From Erythrobacter sp. (GTDB lineage Bacteria > Pseudomonadota > Alphaproteobacteria > Sphingomonadales > Sphingomonadaceae): a stretch of 64,000 nt of DNA. The first letter of the stretch is position 1; every line of letters begins with the position of its first letter. Below, piece by piece: positions 1-8,323 of the stretch. The stretch covers positions 558,001-622,000 of the forward strand of contig JAACTC010000005.1 in the NCBI GenBank assembly GCA_009993635.1, given 5' to 3'. Below the pieces are notes generated by a model. The model saw nothing but the letters and a program-made list of their open reading frames with translations. It searched no databases and was not told the origin of the DNA. Both the position numbers and the translations under genes were made by a program.

Positions 1-124
1 TGCCACCAAATTCACGATCAAAGCCGCCATAACTGCAATCAAGCGATTCAGAGGACTCCGGCTGATGGCCTTCATCGGCTGGAGCCTGCGCAGAAAGCAA
101 GACGGCCAGTGCGAGTGCGAACAT
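1..124 (-). CDS. Secreted protein, N-terminal fragment cut by window edge
   Basis: An ATG at 124 opens a reading frame that runs off the window start after 41 codons with no stop. The first residues MFALALAVLLSAQA form a typical short signal peptide with a likely cleavage after SAQA, followed by an acidic stretch (PADEGHQPESSES). The start lies one base past the crtZ stop, so the two genes are probably co-transcribed. The mature domain is outside the window and its function cannot be judged. Confidence 0.6.
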   Translation of the reverse strand, partial: MFALALAVLLSAQAPADEGHQPESSESLDCSYGGFDREFGG

Positions 125-125
125 A

Positions 126-644
126 TCAGGCCCCCGCGCTTTCGCGCACCACGGCCTCGCCCGCCTCGCGCTGGCGTTTGAGTTCCGTCTTCAGCTTTGC
201 CGGATCCTGCGGCCACACGAAGCCGAAGCTCACCCCGCCCTCTTTCCCGATGGTCGCGTGGTGCAGCTTGTGCGCCTGTACCAGCCGCTTGGCATAGCCG
301 CGCTTGGGCACGTATCTGAAGTATCTCTGGTGGACGAGGCCATCGTGTACCAGCGTGTAGATGATGCCGTAGCAAAGGATGCCGACGCCGATCCATGTCG
401 CGGGTGGCCAGGCGTAGGCCCCCGCCACCAGCGGGCTGCCGAGTGCAAACATCGAAATGCTCATCACCGCGCCGACGACGCCGTACAGATCGTTCTTTTC
501 GAGCACCTTGTCGTGTGGTTCGTGGTGGTCGCGATGCCACCCCCAGCCCCAGCCATGCATGATGTACTTGTGGCTCGCCCACGCGACCCATTCCATCGCG
601 GCGATGGTGGCCAGCACGATCAGTAAAGGTAGGAGCACCTGCAT
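126..644 (-). CDS. crtZ: Beta-carotene hydroxylase, fatty acid hydroxylase superfamily
   Basis: CrtZ adds hydroxyl groups to the beta rings of carotenoids, giving zeaxanthin-type products in the membrane. The 172-residue protein has the histidine clusters of this non-haem diiron family: HKYIMH at 25-30, HRDHH at 37-41, H100 and H105, and HKLHH at 125-129. Hydrophobic segments lie at about 1-20, 53-75 and 80-100. The length fits bacterial CrtZ (about 160-180). It is followed almost immediately by a secreted-protein gene and preceded by a thioesterase on the same strand. No other carotenoid gene is in the window. Confidence 0.9.
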   Translation of the reverse strand: MQVLLPLLIVLATIAAMEWVAWASHKYIMHGWGWGWHRDHHEPHDKVLEKNDLYGVVGAVMSISMFALGSPLVAGAYAWPPATWIGVGILCYGIIYTLVHDGLVHQRYFRYVPKRGYAKRLVQAHKLHHATIGKEGGVSFGFVWPQDPAKLKTELKRQREAGEAVVRESAGA

Positions 645-659
645 GGCGCGCGGTATAAG

Positions 660-1061
660 CTATTCCTGCGCCGGGAAAAAGTGTCGCGCAATTTCCTCGC
701 CGATGCGCGCTGGCCGCAGGCTTTCGGCGTCGATGCAGCACCAGCTGGACTTGACCTCGGCCAGCACTTCGCCGCCGCGTTCGATCACCGTGTGGTAAAA
801 GGCGCGGGCGCCGCGCGTGCTTTCCAGCACGGTATTGGCGATGATGTCGTCTTCCAGAAAGGCGGGCTTGCGATAGGTAATCTCGTGCTTGAGCGCGACC
901 CACGCACGTTCCGCCACCGCATCGGCGGGCGCGATCTTGCGCCAGTGCGCCAGCACCGCGTCCTGCACCCAGCCCAGATAGCGGGCATTGTTCACGTGCC
1001 CCATGAAGTCGATATCGGCGGGCGTGATGTCGATCGGGTGGGAGAATGCATTTGCTGACAT
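660..1061 (-). CDS. Acyl-CoA thioesterase, hotdog fold (4HBT family)
   Basis: This 133-residue protein is a single hotdog domain. The motif DFMGHVNNARY at 18-28 is the active-site signature of the YbgC/4HBT thioesterases, with the catalytic Asp at 18. Such enzymes hydrolyse acyl-CoA thioesters in the cytoplasm; the substrate cannot be read from the sequence. It lies 15 bases upstream of crtZ on the same strand, so they may share a transcript. Confidence 0.85.
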   Translation of the reverse strand: MSANAFSHPIDITPADIDFMGHVNNARYLGWVQDAVLAHWRKIAPADAVAERAWVALKHEITYRKPAFLEDDIIANTVLESTRGARAFYHTVIERGGEVLAEVKSSWCCIDAESLRPARIGEEIARHFFPAQE

Positions 1062-1064
1062 GCA

Positions 1065-1090
1065 TGTAAGTTAGCGCATATTACCTTACA
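1065..1090. promoter_or_regulatory. Inverted repeat in divergent promoter region
   Basis: TGTAAG at 1065-1070 and CTTACA at 1085-1090 form an inverted repeat of 6 bases separated by 14 bases, just upstream of the thioesterase start and about 90 bases from the divergent small gene. It could be an operator. No regulator is assigned and the match may be chance. Confidence 0.25.
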
Positions 1091-1181
1091 GCACCATGAC
1101 GAAAGCGGGAAATCGGAGCATTTTCTCCGGCGCATCGCACAAATCTTGCAACAAAACCGCGCGCCATGCACTAGGTCGGGT

Positions 1182-1373
1182 ATGAGCAAGAATTCCAACA
1201 GCCTCACCGGAATGGCGATCGCCACGGGTGCCGCCATCGGGTCCGCGGCGATTGCCGCCGGCCTTCTGTATGCCAACAAACGCCGCAAGGATGCGCAGGA
1301 CAAGCGCGATGGCAAACCGAACTCGGCCCAGGGATCGACCATTCCTTCGGGCGAAGACCCGCAGACCGACTAG
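1182..1373 (+). CDS. Small protein with one hydrophobic segment, unknown function
   Basis: A 63-residue product starting MSKNSNSLTG. A small-residue hydrophobic stretch at about 10-31 (Ala, Gly, Ile rich) ends in LLYANKRRKD, which suggests one membrane helix with a basic cytoplasmic end and a hydrophilic tail. An in-frame upstream ATG at 1146 gives 12 more residues that do not look conserved. I do not recognise the family. It is followed after 28 bases by the quinone reductase-like gene on the same strand. Confidence 0.5.
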   Translation: MSKNSNSLTGMAIATGAAIGSAAIAAGLLYANKRRKDAQDKRDGKPNSAQGSTIPSGEDPQTD

Positions 1374-1401
1374 AAAAATCGCATCAGGGAGAATGCCGCA
1401 G

Positions 1402-2403
1402 ATGAAAGCCGTGCTGACCAAGGAAGTAGGCGGGCCGGAAACGCTCGTCGTGGAAAACATCGAAACGCCTGTGCCCGGCAAGGGGCAGGTGCTGGTCGAT
1501 ATCGCCGCCTGCGCGATCAATTTTCCCGATACGCTGATGATCCGCGATCTCTACCAGTTCAAGCCGGAGCGGCCCTATTCGCCGGGCGGCGAGATTTCGG
1601 GCACGATTGCCGCTGTTGGCGAAGGCGTCGACGGCTGGAAGGTCGGCGACCGCGTGCTGTCCGGCATCGGCAGCGGCGGCCTGCGCGAACAGGCGGCCAT
1701 CGATGCGCAGCGGCTGTTCAAGGTGCCCGACGGGGTCGACCTGATCGAATCCTCCGCCCTGCTGATGACCTATGGCACGATGATCCATGCGCTGAAGGAT
1801 CGCGGTGACATCAAGGCGGGCGACACCGTGCTGGTGCTGGGCGCCGCAGGCGGCGTGGGCCTTGCCTCGATTGAACTGGCGAAGGCGTACGGCGCGAAGG
1901 TGGTCGCGGCGGTTTCCAGCGAGGAAAAGGCCAAGGTTGCCAGGGAAGCAGGCGCGGACGAGACCGTGGTGTACCCGCGCGCGCCGTTCGACAAGGACCA
2001 GTCGAAGGCACTGGCAGGTGCGTTCAAGGATGCGGTCGGCCCCAATGGTGCGGATATCGTCGTCGACATCGTCGGCGGCGATTACTCCGAACCCGCGCTG
2101 CGCTCCATCGCATGGGAAGGCCGTTTCCTGGTGATCGGCTTTCCGGCGGGCATCGCCAAAATGCCGCTCAACCTCACCCTGCTCAAAAGCTGCGACATTC
2201 GCGGCGTGTTCTGGGGCGCTTTCGCCGCGCGCGAGCCGCAGCGCAACGCCGCCAACATCGCCGAGCTGTTCGAGCTGTGGCAGGATGGCAAGATCCGCCC
2301 GCAGATCAGCGAAACCTTCTCCCTCGACGAGGCGCACACCGCGATCGAGAAGCTGGAAAACCGCAAGGCCATCGGCAAGCTGGTGGTGGTGATGGACAAA
2401 TAG
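1402..2403 (+). CDS. NADPH:quinone oxidoreductase family protein (zinc-free MDR)
   Basis: A 333-residue medium-chain dehydrogenase/reductase. The N-terminal GroES-like domain is followed by a Rossmann domain with GAAGGVG at 147-153. The catalytic and structural zinc cysteines of alcohol dehydrogenases are absent, as in quinone oxidoreductases. It likely reduces quinones or enones with NADPH in the cytoplasm. I chose the ATG at 1402 because AGGGAG at 1386-1391 is 10 bases ahead and the product then starts MKAVLTKE as in relatives; an ATG at 1393 is too close to that site. Confidence 0.85.
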   Translation: MKAVLTKEVGGPETLVVENIETPVPGKGQVLVDIAACAINFPDTLMIRDLYQFKPERPYSPGGEISGTIAAVGEGVDGWKVGDRVLSGIGSGGLREQAAIDAQRLFKVPDGVDLIESSALLMTYGTMIHALKDRGDIKAGDTVLVLGAAGGVGLASIELAKAYGAKVVAAVSSEEKAKVAREAGADETVVYPRAPFDKDQSKALAGAFKDAVGPNGADIVVDIVGGDYSEPALRSIAWEGRFLVIGFPAGIAKMPLNLTLLKSCDIRGVFWGAFAAREPQRNAANIAELFELWQDGKIRPQISETFSLDEAHTAIEKLENRKAIGKLVVVMDK

Positions 2404-2479
2404 CGGCTCGCTTGCCGCGCGCCGCCGCCGCGCCTATCTGAAGCCAAAGAATTCCGCCAAACGAAAAGGCAGCACGACC

Positions 2480-2803
2480 ATGACCGATTTCAAGGACCGC
2501 GAGCGTGGCGAAGAGGCGAAATACGCCTTCGACGAAGAAACCGCCTTCAAGATCGCCGCCCGGCGCAATCGCCTGCTGGGCGAATGGGCGGCGGATCTGA
2601 TGAACCTCACCGACGAAGAGACCGACAGCTACAAGAAGGCAGTCGTGCAGGCCGATTTCGAGGAAGCGGGCGACGAGGACGTGATCCGCAAGGTGCTGGG
2701 CGATCTCACCGCAGCCAGCTGCGATGTCGACGAGGCGGCCGTGCGCGCCAAGCTGGCCGAATGCTCGATCGAGGCACGCCGCCAGTTGATCGACGGGGTC
2801 TAG
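2480..2803 (+). CDS. ATPase inhibitor subunit zeta (DUF1476 family)
   Basis: This 107-residue acidic helical protein starts MTDFKDRERGEEAKYAFD, the hallmark N-terminus of the alphaproteobacterial DUF1476 family. In Paracoccus the zeta subunit binds F1-ATPase and blocks ATP hydrolysis through its N-terminal segment. Length and start match the family well. It sits 4 bases before bolA in an apparent three-gene unit with the glutaredoxin. Confidence 0.88.
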   Translation: MTDFKDRERGEEAKYAFDEETAFKIAARRNRLLGEWAADLMNLTDEETDSYKKAVVQADFEEAGDEDVIRKVLGDLTAASCDVDEAAVRAKLAECSIEARRQLIDGV

Positions 2804-2807
2804 GCCC

Positions 2808-3041
2808 ATGCCGATGGCAGCGGACGAAATTGAAGGCATGATCAAGGATGCGCTGCCCGGCGCCGAGGTCGAGATGCGCGATCTTGCCGGGGATAACGAT
2901 CACTGGGCGGCCAAGGTCATTGCCCCGCAATTCGCGGGAAAGAGCCGGGTTCAGCAGCACAAGCTGGTCTACGATGCGCTCGACGGGAAGATGGGCGGCG
3001 TGCTCCACGCCTTGCAACTGACCACCGAGGCTCCCAAGTGA
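2808..3041 (+). CDS. BolA family protein
   Basis: A 77-residue BolA domain protein. The central segment with FAGKSRVQQHKLVYDAL is the family signature, with the His that can serve as an iron-sulfur cluster ligand. BolA proteins partner with CGFS monothiol glutaredoxins in holding and transferring [2Fe-2S] clusters. The next gene encodes such a glutaredoxin, which supports the pairing. The stop codon may overlap a GTG of that gene. Confidence 0.9.
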   Translation: MPMAADEIEGMIKDALPGAEVEMRDLAGDNDHWAAKVIAPQFAGKSRVQQHKLVYDALDGKMGGVLHALQLTTEAPK

Positions 3042-3076
3042 CGGCTCAACAGCCAAGCAATAGCGGTACAATCGAC

Positions 3077-3406
3077 ATGGCAGACACCAAAGAACGCATT
3101 TCCAGCATCGTGGGCGAGAACGAGGTCGTCCTGTTCATGAAGGGCACCCCCCTGTTCCCGCAGTGCGGCTTTTCCAGCCGCGCAGTGCACATCCTCGATC
3201 ATTGCGGCGTGACCTACGAAAGCGTCGACGTGCTGCAGGACATGGAGATCCGCCAGGGCATCAAGGCCTATTCGGATTGGCCGACGATCCCGCAGCTTTA
3301 CGTTAAGGGCGAATTCCTGGGCGGAAGCGATATCATGACCGAGATGTTCGAAGCCGGAGAACTCCAGCAGATGTTCACCGACAAGGGCGTCAAAACCGCC
3401 GATTAA
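3077..3406 (+). CDS. grxD: Monothiol glutaredoxin, Grx4 family
   Basis: The 110-residue protein carries the CGFS active site at 30-33 after MKGTPLFPQ, and the WPTIPQLYVKGEFLGG segment that binds glutathione. This class assembles and delivers [2Fe-2S] clusters rather than acting as a disulfide reductase. I prefer the ATG at 3077 because the product then starts MADTKERI like relatives. A GTG at 3038 that overlaps the bolA stop would add 13 residues with no family likeness, but it would couple translation to bolA. Confidence 0.9.
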   Translation: MADTKERISSIVGENEVVLFMKGTPLFPQCGFSSRAVHILDHCGVTYESVDVLQDMEIRQGIKAYSDWPTIPQLYVKGEFLGGSDIMTEMFEAGELQQMFTDKGVKTAD

Positions 3407-3441
3407 GGGACGCGGCGGCTTTGACACTGAGAATTTTCGGG

Positions 3442-3474
3442 GAGGCGGGACCGGGAGACTTACGGTCCCGCCTC
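3442..3474 (+). terminator. Hairpin after grx gene, possible terminator
   Basis: A perfect 12-base stem (GAGGCGGGACCG with its complement at 3463-3474) with a 9-base loop lies 36 bases after the glutaredoxin stop. There is no real T run after it, so it is either a weak terminator or an RNA-stabilising hairpin. The rest of the 225-base gap to the next gene shows nothing else clear. Confidence 0.5.
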
Positions 3475-3631
3475 TTGACGAAAGTCAGGGATGTTCAGGC
3501 ATATGCATCCCGCGTGCCAGTTTTCCGGATACGCCCCTCCCCGCCATTCCCGATGGTTAACACCGGCGTCGCCCCCATGGCGGGTGTAAGAATTTCCGAC
3601 AGCTGGCCCGCCACCACGGCAATGCCCGCCC

Positions 3632-4420
3632 ATGGCTGAGCACGCCGCAGGAAGCGGGTCCGCCCGCGAGCCGATCCCGGCCGCGACAGTGGTGATTTTT
3701 CGCCATGCGCCCGGCGGTGGGCCTCCGCAGATCTTGATGCAGGTGCGCAATCGCAGCCTCGCCTTTGCGGGTGGGATGGCGGTCTTCCCCGGCGGGCGCA
3801 TCGACCCGAGCGACCGCGAGCTCGCGCAGAGCGCGGATTTTCCAGATCATGACGAGGCCGCCCATCGGATCGCGGCGATCCGCGAAACGCTGGAGGAAAC
3901 CGGCCTGGTGCTGGGCCTTCGCGGTGCGATCGACGCCAGCCATGCCGCCCGCGCGCGTGCGATGCTGCTCGAAACGCAGGCCCTCGCCCCAATTCTCGCC
4001 GCGTTCGATTGGCGGCTGGCGCTGGACGATCTGGTGCCTTTCGCGCGCTGGTTTCCCAAGAACGAAAACCTGACCCGCGTGTTCGACACGCGGTTCTACC
4101 TTGCGGACCTCGGCACCGGCGCGGTGGAGATAGAGGTCGATGCAGGCGAGAACACACGCCTGTTCTGGACCGGTGCGCAAGACGCATTGGACGCGGCGGA
4201 TCGCGGCGAGATAGAGGTGATCTTCCCCACCCGGCGCAATCTGGAGCGACTGGCGCAGTTCGGCAGCTTCGCCGATGCCCGCGCGCACGCACAGGCCACG
4301 CCCGTACGCACCATCGTGCCCTTTATCGAAGAGACGCCGCAGGGCCGCAGCCTGTGCATTCCGGACGACTGCGGCTACCCGGTAACCTCCGTACCGCTCG
4401 GCGACGTCAAACGCGGCTGA
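3632..4420 (+). CDS. Nudix hydrolase, NUDT7/19-like split Nudix box
   Basis: A 262-residue Nudix protein. The conserved glycines PGG lie at 53-55 and the catalytic RETLEETG helix at 84-91. The spacing between them is longer than in the standard Nudix box, a feature of the NUDT19/NUDT7-like group that includes CoA diphosphatases. The substrate is therefore possibly CoA or acyl-CoA, but this is inference. No membrane segment is seen. Confidence 0.75.
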   Translation: MAEHAAGSGSAREPIPAATVVIFRHAPGGGPPQILMQVRNRSLAFAGGMAVFPGGRIDPSDRELAQSADFPDHDEAAHRIAAIRETLEETGLVLGLRGAIDASHAARARAMLLETQALAPILAAFDWRLALDDLVPFARWFPKNENLTRVFDTRFYLADLGTGAVEIEVDAGENTRLFWTGAQDALDAADRGEIEVIFPTRRNLERLAQFGSFADARAHAQATPVRTIVPFIEETPQGRSLCIPDDCGYPVTSVPLGDVKRG

Positions 4421-4488
4421 GCGTACCGGTATGGGCAACGGCGCGCATCAGGCGGCCCTGCCGTCCGGCTCCATTCTTCCCACGATGC

Positions 4489-4525
4489 AAAAAGCCCCGG
4501 CACCCACAAGGGCCCGGGGCTTTTT
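4489..4525. terminator. Bidirectional terminator beside tRNA-Arg
   Basis: AAAAAGCCCCGG at 4489-4500 pairs with CCGGGGCTTTTT at 4514-4525 around a 13-base loop. The T run on either strand makes it an intrinsic terminator for the minus-strand tRNA and for the plus-strand Nudix gene. Confidence 0.85.
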
Positions 4526-4527
4526 AA

Positions 4528-4604
4528 TGGCGCGCCCGGAAGGATTCGAACCTCCGGCCCCCAGATTCGTAGTCTGGTGCTCTATCCAGCTGAGCTACGG
4601 GCGC
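4528..4604 (-). tRNA. tRNA-Arg (anticodon ACG)
   Basis: The minus strand reads as a full 77-base cloverleaf: acceptor arms GCGCCCG and CGGGCGC, D arm with AGCTGGAT, anticodon stem CCAGA/TCTGG with loop CTACGAA, and T arm with GGTTCGAATCC. The anticodon ACG decodes CGN arginine codons after deamination of A34 to inosine. The 3' CCA is encoded at 4530-4528. An intrinsic terminator follows directly. Confidence 0.97.
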
Positions 4605-4685
4605 GCGTGAGGCGCCGCACATAGGCAGGGTGCCCAGGCTTGGCAATGGTTTTGTCACGATTTTGGGGATTTGTTCGCATTCGGA

Positions 4686-5111
4686 TCATCCATGCCCGAA
4701 AAAGCGTTCGGCCAGGCGGGTGTCGAGCGGGGGTTTGGCGAGCCCGGCGAGCTCTTCCGGGCCGAACCAGCGCCACGCACCGCCCTCACGCGAGACCGCC
4801 ACCCCTTCCCATCGCGGGCACGTGAGCAGCAGGAGCAGGACCGGGCGCAAGCCGCCATCCTGCGGGGGCGGATCGGCTGCGAAACCGGCCTCCACCATCG
4901 CACCGGGATCGACCGAAAGGCCGCATTCCTCGGCAATCTCTCGCGCCAGTGCGTCCTGCGGGCTTTCTCCCGGTTCGATCTTGCCGCCGGGAAACTCCCA
5001 CAATCCGGCATGGGCCTTACCCTCCGGCCGGCGATGCATCAGCCAGCGACCGCCCTCGTCCGGGCCGATCGCGGCGGCGACCACGGGAAGATATGTCGGA
5101 AGATTTTCCAT
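4686..5111 (-). CDS. mutT: 8-oxo-dGTP diphosphatase, MutT-type Nudix hydrolase
   Basis: A 141-residue protein with a complete Nudix box at 42-64 (GGKIEPGES, REIAEECGL). It starts VVAAAI and contains LMHRRPEGKAHAGLWEFPGG, the arrangement of MutT proteins that clear oxidised dGTP from the nucleotide pool. Length fits MutT (about 130-140). It ends 81 bases from the tRNA-Arg gene on the same strand. Confidence 0.85.
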   Translation of the reverse strand: MENLPTYLPVVAAAIGPDEGGRWLMHRRPEGKAHAGLWEFPGGKIEPGESPQDALAREIAEECGLSVDPGAMVEAGFAADPPPQDGGLRPVLLLLLTCPRWEGVAVSREGGAWRWFGPEELAGLAKPPLDTRLAERFFGHG

Positions 5112-5223
5112 GGCGATGCTCGATTTTACCGCAAGTTAACCGCGATCGGCGACAAGCGGCTCGAATGTATGTGCGTTGTGCGCATCCGGAATGCGATTTG
5201 CAACCTGGCCTGGGGGGTCACCG

Positions 5224-5406
5224 ATGACACGCTTCCTGCAAAAGCTGGCCCGCGATCAGGCCGGGGCTACAGCGGTCGAATACGGCCTGATCCTCGCGCT
5301 GGTGTTCCTCGCGATGGTCGGTGCGATCGGCACCTTTTCCAACGAGGTCATCAAGACCTGGGACACGGTGACCGAAACATCGAAGCAAGCGGTCGAGCGG
5401 TCGTAA
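5224..5406 (+). CDS. Flp/Fap type IVb pilin
   Basis: A 60-residue prepilin. A short basic leader MTRFLQKLARDQAG ends at the prepilin peptidase site G|ATAVEY, followed by one hydrophobic helix (GLILALVFLAMVGAIG) and a short polar tail. Flp pilins assemble into tight-adherence pili by the Tad system. An in-frame ATG at 5176 adds 16 residues that do not belong to the family. A second pilin follows; no Tad machinery gene is present in the window. Confidence 0.88.
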   Translation: MTRFLQKLARDQAGATAVEYGLILALVFLAMVGAIGTFSNEVIKTWDTVTETSKQAVERS

Positions 5407-5515
5407 GCCCGCACGCTTAGCAAAATATCAACCCTTACTGGCTAGACCGGCCATAGCTCTCTCCTCAGGGACGCGGACGGAGCCGGGTAACGAAGACGAA
5501 AACAGGAGACCGATA

Positions 5516-5692
5516 ATGAAGTTTTTCCGTGAATTGATGACCGACGATCAGGGCGCGACCGCCATTGAATATGGCCTCATCGCAGCCCTTATCGCCGTCG
5601 CCGCGATTACCGCGATGGGCAGCCTCGGCAACCAGCTGAGCAACACCTTCACGACCGTGTCGACCGACATGGGCGGCAAGAAGGCCAAGTAA
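5516..5692 (+). CDS. Flp family type IVb pilin, second copy
   Basis: A 58-residue prepilin with an AGGAG ribosome binding site at 5503-5507, 8 bases before the ATG at 5516. Leader MKFFRELMTDDQG is followed by the processing site G|ATAIEY and the helix GLIAALIAVAAITAMG. It is close to the first pilin in plan but differs in sequence. The strong ribosome binding site, its own 109-base leader and the terminator behind it suggest this is the main, highly expressed pilin. Confidence 0.9.
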   Translation: MKFFRELMTDDQGATAIEYGLIAALIAVAAITAMGSLGNQLSNTFTTVSTDMGGKKAK

Positions 5693-5729
5693 CCGACCTT
5701 CCCGCTCGAAAGAGTGAGAAACAGCGAAG

Positions 5730-5759
5730 CGGCGGGGAGCGATCCCCGCCGTTTTCGTT
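5730..5759 (+). terminator. Intrinsic terminator after the Flp pilin genes
   Basis: An 8-base stem CGGCGGGG/CCCCGCCG with a 6-base loop is followed by TTTTCGTTT. It separates the pilin genes from the converging M48 protease gene. Confidence 0.85.
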
Positions 5760-5782
5760 TGTGCGCGATGCGACAGCGCCGA

Positions 5783-7261
5783 CTAGCGCCCGCGCACCAC
5801 GATCTTGACCTGCTGCCCGGCGCGCAGGCCTTCGTTGCTGCCAAGCGCGTTGAGCACGCGGAAGCGCGCCTCCTGCCCGTTGCTGTACGCCATCCGGCGC
5901 GAAAGCGATGAGACCGTGTCGCCCGGCTGCACCGTCACCACGTCGATCTCGCGGGGCACGACCTGCGCGGCTTCGCTCGCGCTCAGACGACGGAACGAGT
6001 TGAACATCGGAGTGAAGGCGGAGGCTCGGCCCGCCGGCGTGATGGCCTGATAGTAATAGGTTTGCCCGCCGCCGAAATCATAGGCGAACACGGTCACATC
6101 GACCTGGTTGCCACCCGAGTTGGCGCGGCCGATGCCGTAGGCTGCCGGGATGCCGTTGACCGTGGTGGTCTGGATTTGCGGACTGATCTGCTGGCCCTGC
6201 CCGGAAAGCTGCTGGAAGGCGCGGCTGACGAACTGGCTCAGGCTGCCGCTCGATTGCGCCACCTTCAGCTCCGCCTGGCCCGACTGGCCATTGATCGTCA
6301 CCTGCTGTGTGCCGTTGACGAGGTAGAAGCCCTGCGGCGCGGTGAAGGCGAAGCGCAGCTCGGGATGGATGAACTGCCGCCCCTCGACCACACCCTGCGC
6401 GGGATCGTCACCATAGGTCAGCCCGTCGATGTTGCGCAGGAACACCTCGCGGTTCAACGTCGTGCCGGGCTTGCCTGCTGCGAGAGCCGCGGCATCACGC
6501 ACGCGGCTCGCCGGATCGGGGTGGGTCGATGCCCATTCGGGCAGGCTGGCATTGTCGCGGCCCTGCAATTGCGCGTCGAGCGCGGACTGCTGGGCAAGGC
6601 TGGCCAGAACCGTGCTCATCGCGCGCGGATCGTAGCCCGCATCGGACAGATAGCGCACGCCCAGAACATCGGCTTCGCGCTCCTGATTGCGGGAATAGCC
6701 AAGCGTCAGCAGTTGTGAGCCCTGCAACGCCGCGCGCCCCAGGGTCGAGCCAAGCTGGCTATCGCCGAGCAGGATGCCCGAAAGGATCGCGAGGCCTGCG
6801 CCGGCGAGCGAGTTCTGCTGCTGCGTCTGCTGGCGGCGCTGCGCATGGCGCGCGGCGACGTGGCCGACCTCATGCCCCAGCACGGCGGCCAGTTCCGCCT
6901 CGTTGTTCATCAGCGTGACCAGCTGGCGGGTGGTGTACACATAACCGCCGGTGGTCGCGAAGGCGTTGTTGACCGAGCTGTTGAGCAGCGACACCGTAAA
7001 TGCGCCCTGGTTGCTGGCCAGCCCCGATTGCACGGCAATGCGCTGACCCACATTGGTTACATAGGCGGCTGTGTTGCCCTGCATCGCTCCGCCGAATTCG
7101 CTGAGGATCTGCGTATGATACTCGCGCCCCTGCTGCTCCTCGCTGGGAGTGATCGGCGTGTCGGGTGACGGAATGGGCGCGCCGCCCACGGCAGCGCAGC
7201 CGGTCAGCCCCACGGCAAGCGCGACGGGCGAAACGATGGACAAGATCTTGCGGCGGCTCAT
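5783..7261 (-). CDS. M48 family metalloprotease lipoprotein with C-terminal LysM-like domain
   Basis: A 492-residue protein. The N-terminus is a lipoprotein signal with lipobox LTGC (Cys22). The M48 zinc site HEVGH is at 130-134 and a downstream NQEREAD supplies the third ligand. The C-terminal end (VTVQPGDTVSSLSRRM ... LRAGQQVKI) looks like LysM, which binds peptidoglycan. The family includes BepA/YfgC, which watches over outer membrane protein assembly. The ATG at 7261 has AGGGGAGAG ahead and gives the signal peptide directly; a longer frame to 7345 does not. Confidence 0.88.
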   Translation of the reverse strand: MSRRKILSIVSPVALAVGLTGCAAVGGAPIPSPDTPITPSEEQQGREYHTQILSEFGGAMQGNTAAYVTNVGQRIAVQSGLASNQGAFTVSLLNSSVNNAFATTGGYVYTTRQLVTLMNNEAELAAVLGHEVGHVAARHAQRRQQTQQQNSLAGAGLAILSGILLGDSQLGSTLGRAALQGSQLLTLGYSRNQEREADVLGVRYLSDAGYDPRAMSTVLASLAQQSALDAQLQGRDNASLPEWASTHPDPASRVRDAAALAAGKPGTTLNREVFLRNIDGLTYGDDPAQGVVEGRQFIHPELRFAFTAPQGFYLVNGTQQVTINGQSGQAELKVAQSSGSLSQFVSRAFQQLSGQGQQISPQIQTTTVNGIPAAYGIGRANSGGNQVDVTVFAYDFGGGQTYYYQAITPAGRASAFTPMFNSFRRLSASEAAQVVPREIDVVTVQPGDTVSSLSRRMAYSNGQEARFRVLNALGSNEGLRAGQQVKIVVRGR

Positions 7262-7375
7262 GGTGGCTCTCTCCCCTGAAACGGCGGCGAGCGCGCACAA
7301 CGCGCCGCTCGCGGTCTGGCACCTCAACAGGCCAGCCCGCGACACGGTTCCCGGTTTGCGATGTTTCGCCGGGCG

Positions 7376-8323
7376 TCAGGCGCCGATGGCGAGGTACCGA
7401 TCGGCGCGCTGGTTCTGCAGGGCCGCGACGTCCTTGCCCGCAAGCTGGCTCAGCTCATCGTCGATCGTGTCGGCGAGATAGCGGATCGCGAGTTCCGGAT
7501 CGCGGTGCGCCCCGCCGACGGGCTCGGGCACGATCCGGTCAATTACGCCCAGCTCCTTCAGATCCTGCGCGGTCACCTTCATCGCCTCGGCTGCGTCCGG
7601 CGCCTTTTCCGCGGTCCGCCACAGGATCGAGGCGCAGCCTTCGGGCGAGATGACCGAATAAACCGCGTGTTCCAGCATCAGCACGCGCTCGGCACTGGCC
7701 AGCGCCACCGCCCCACCCGAGCCACCCTCGCCCACGATCGTCGCAACCATCGGTACCGGCAGCGCAAGGCACGCCTCGGTCGAGCGGGCGATGGCCTCTG
7801 CCTGGCCGCGTTCTTCCGCTTCAATGCCGGGGAACGCGCCCGAGGTATCGACCAGCGTGACCACCGGCAGGCCGAAACGTCCGGCAAGATCCATCAGGCG
7901 GATCGCCTTGCGATAGCCTTCCGGCTTGCCCATCCCGAAATTGTGCCGCAGCCGCGTTTGCGTATCGTGGCCCTTTTCGTGCCCGATCAGCATTACCTGC
8001 CGCCCGCGCAGCGTGGCAAATCCGCCCAGGATCGCCTCGTCCTCGCCGAAATAGCGATCCCCGCCCAACGGCATGAAATCGGTAAAGGCGTGCAGCAGGT
8101 AATCGCGGAAATGCGGCCGCTGCGGATGCCGCGCGACCTGCGTTTTCTGCCACGGCGAAAGCGAGGCGTAGATATCCTTGAGCAACTGGGCGCTCTTGGC
8201 TTCCAGCTTGGCGAGCTCGTCGCCCATGTCGATCTGGTCGCCCGCATTGGCAGCGCGCAAATCGGCAATCTGCGCCTGCAGCTGGGCCACGGGCTTTTCG
8301 AAGTCCAGAAAAGTCAGCATCAT
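7376..8323 (-). CDS. accA: Acetyl-CoA carboxylase carboxyltransferase subunit alpha
   Basis: AccA with AccD moves the carboxyl group from carboxybiotin to acetyl-CoA, giving malonyl-CoA for fatty acid synthesis. The 315-residue length, the start FLDFEKPVAQL, and motifs GGDRYFGEDEAILGG, DTSGAFPGIEAEERGQ and GEGGSGGA are typical. The ATG overlaps the xerD stop (ATGA), so both are one transcript. A second ATG codon 3 bases on is an equal start candidate. Confidence 0.95.
   Translation of the reverse strand: MMLTFLDFEKPVAQLQAQIADLRAANAGDQIDMGDELAKLEAKSAQLLKDIYASLSPWQKTQVARHPQRPHFRDYLLHAFTDFMPLGGDRYFGEDEAILGGFATLRGRQVMLIGHEKGHDTQTRLRHNFGMGKPEGYRKAIRLMDLAGRFGLPVVTLVDTSGAFPGIEAEERGQAEAIARSTEACLALPVPMVATIVGEGGSGGAVALASAERVLMLEHAVYSVISPEGCASILWRTAEKAPDAAEAMKVTAQDLKELGVIDRIVPEPVGGAHRDPELAIRYLADTIDDELSQLAGKDVAALQNQRADRYLAIGA

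Noticed and set aside
1146..1181. Extended start for the 63-residue small protein
   Set aside because: The extra 12 residues are Arg/Cys-rich and overlap the likely promoter; the ATG at 1182 gives a sensible small membrane protein.
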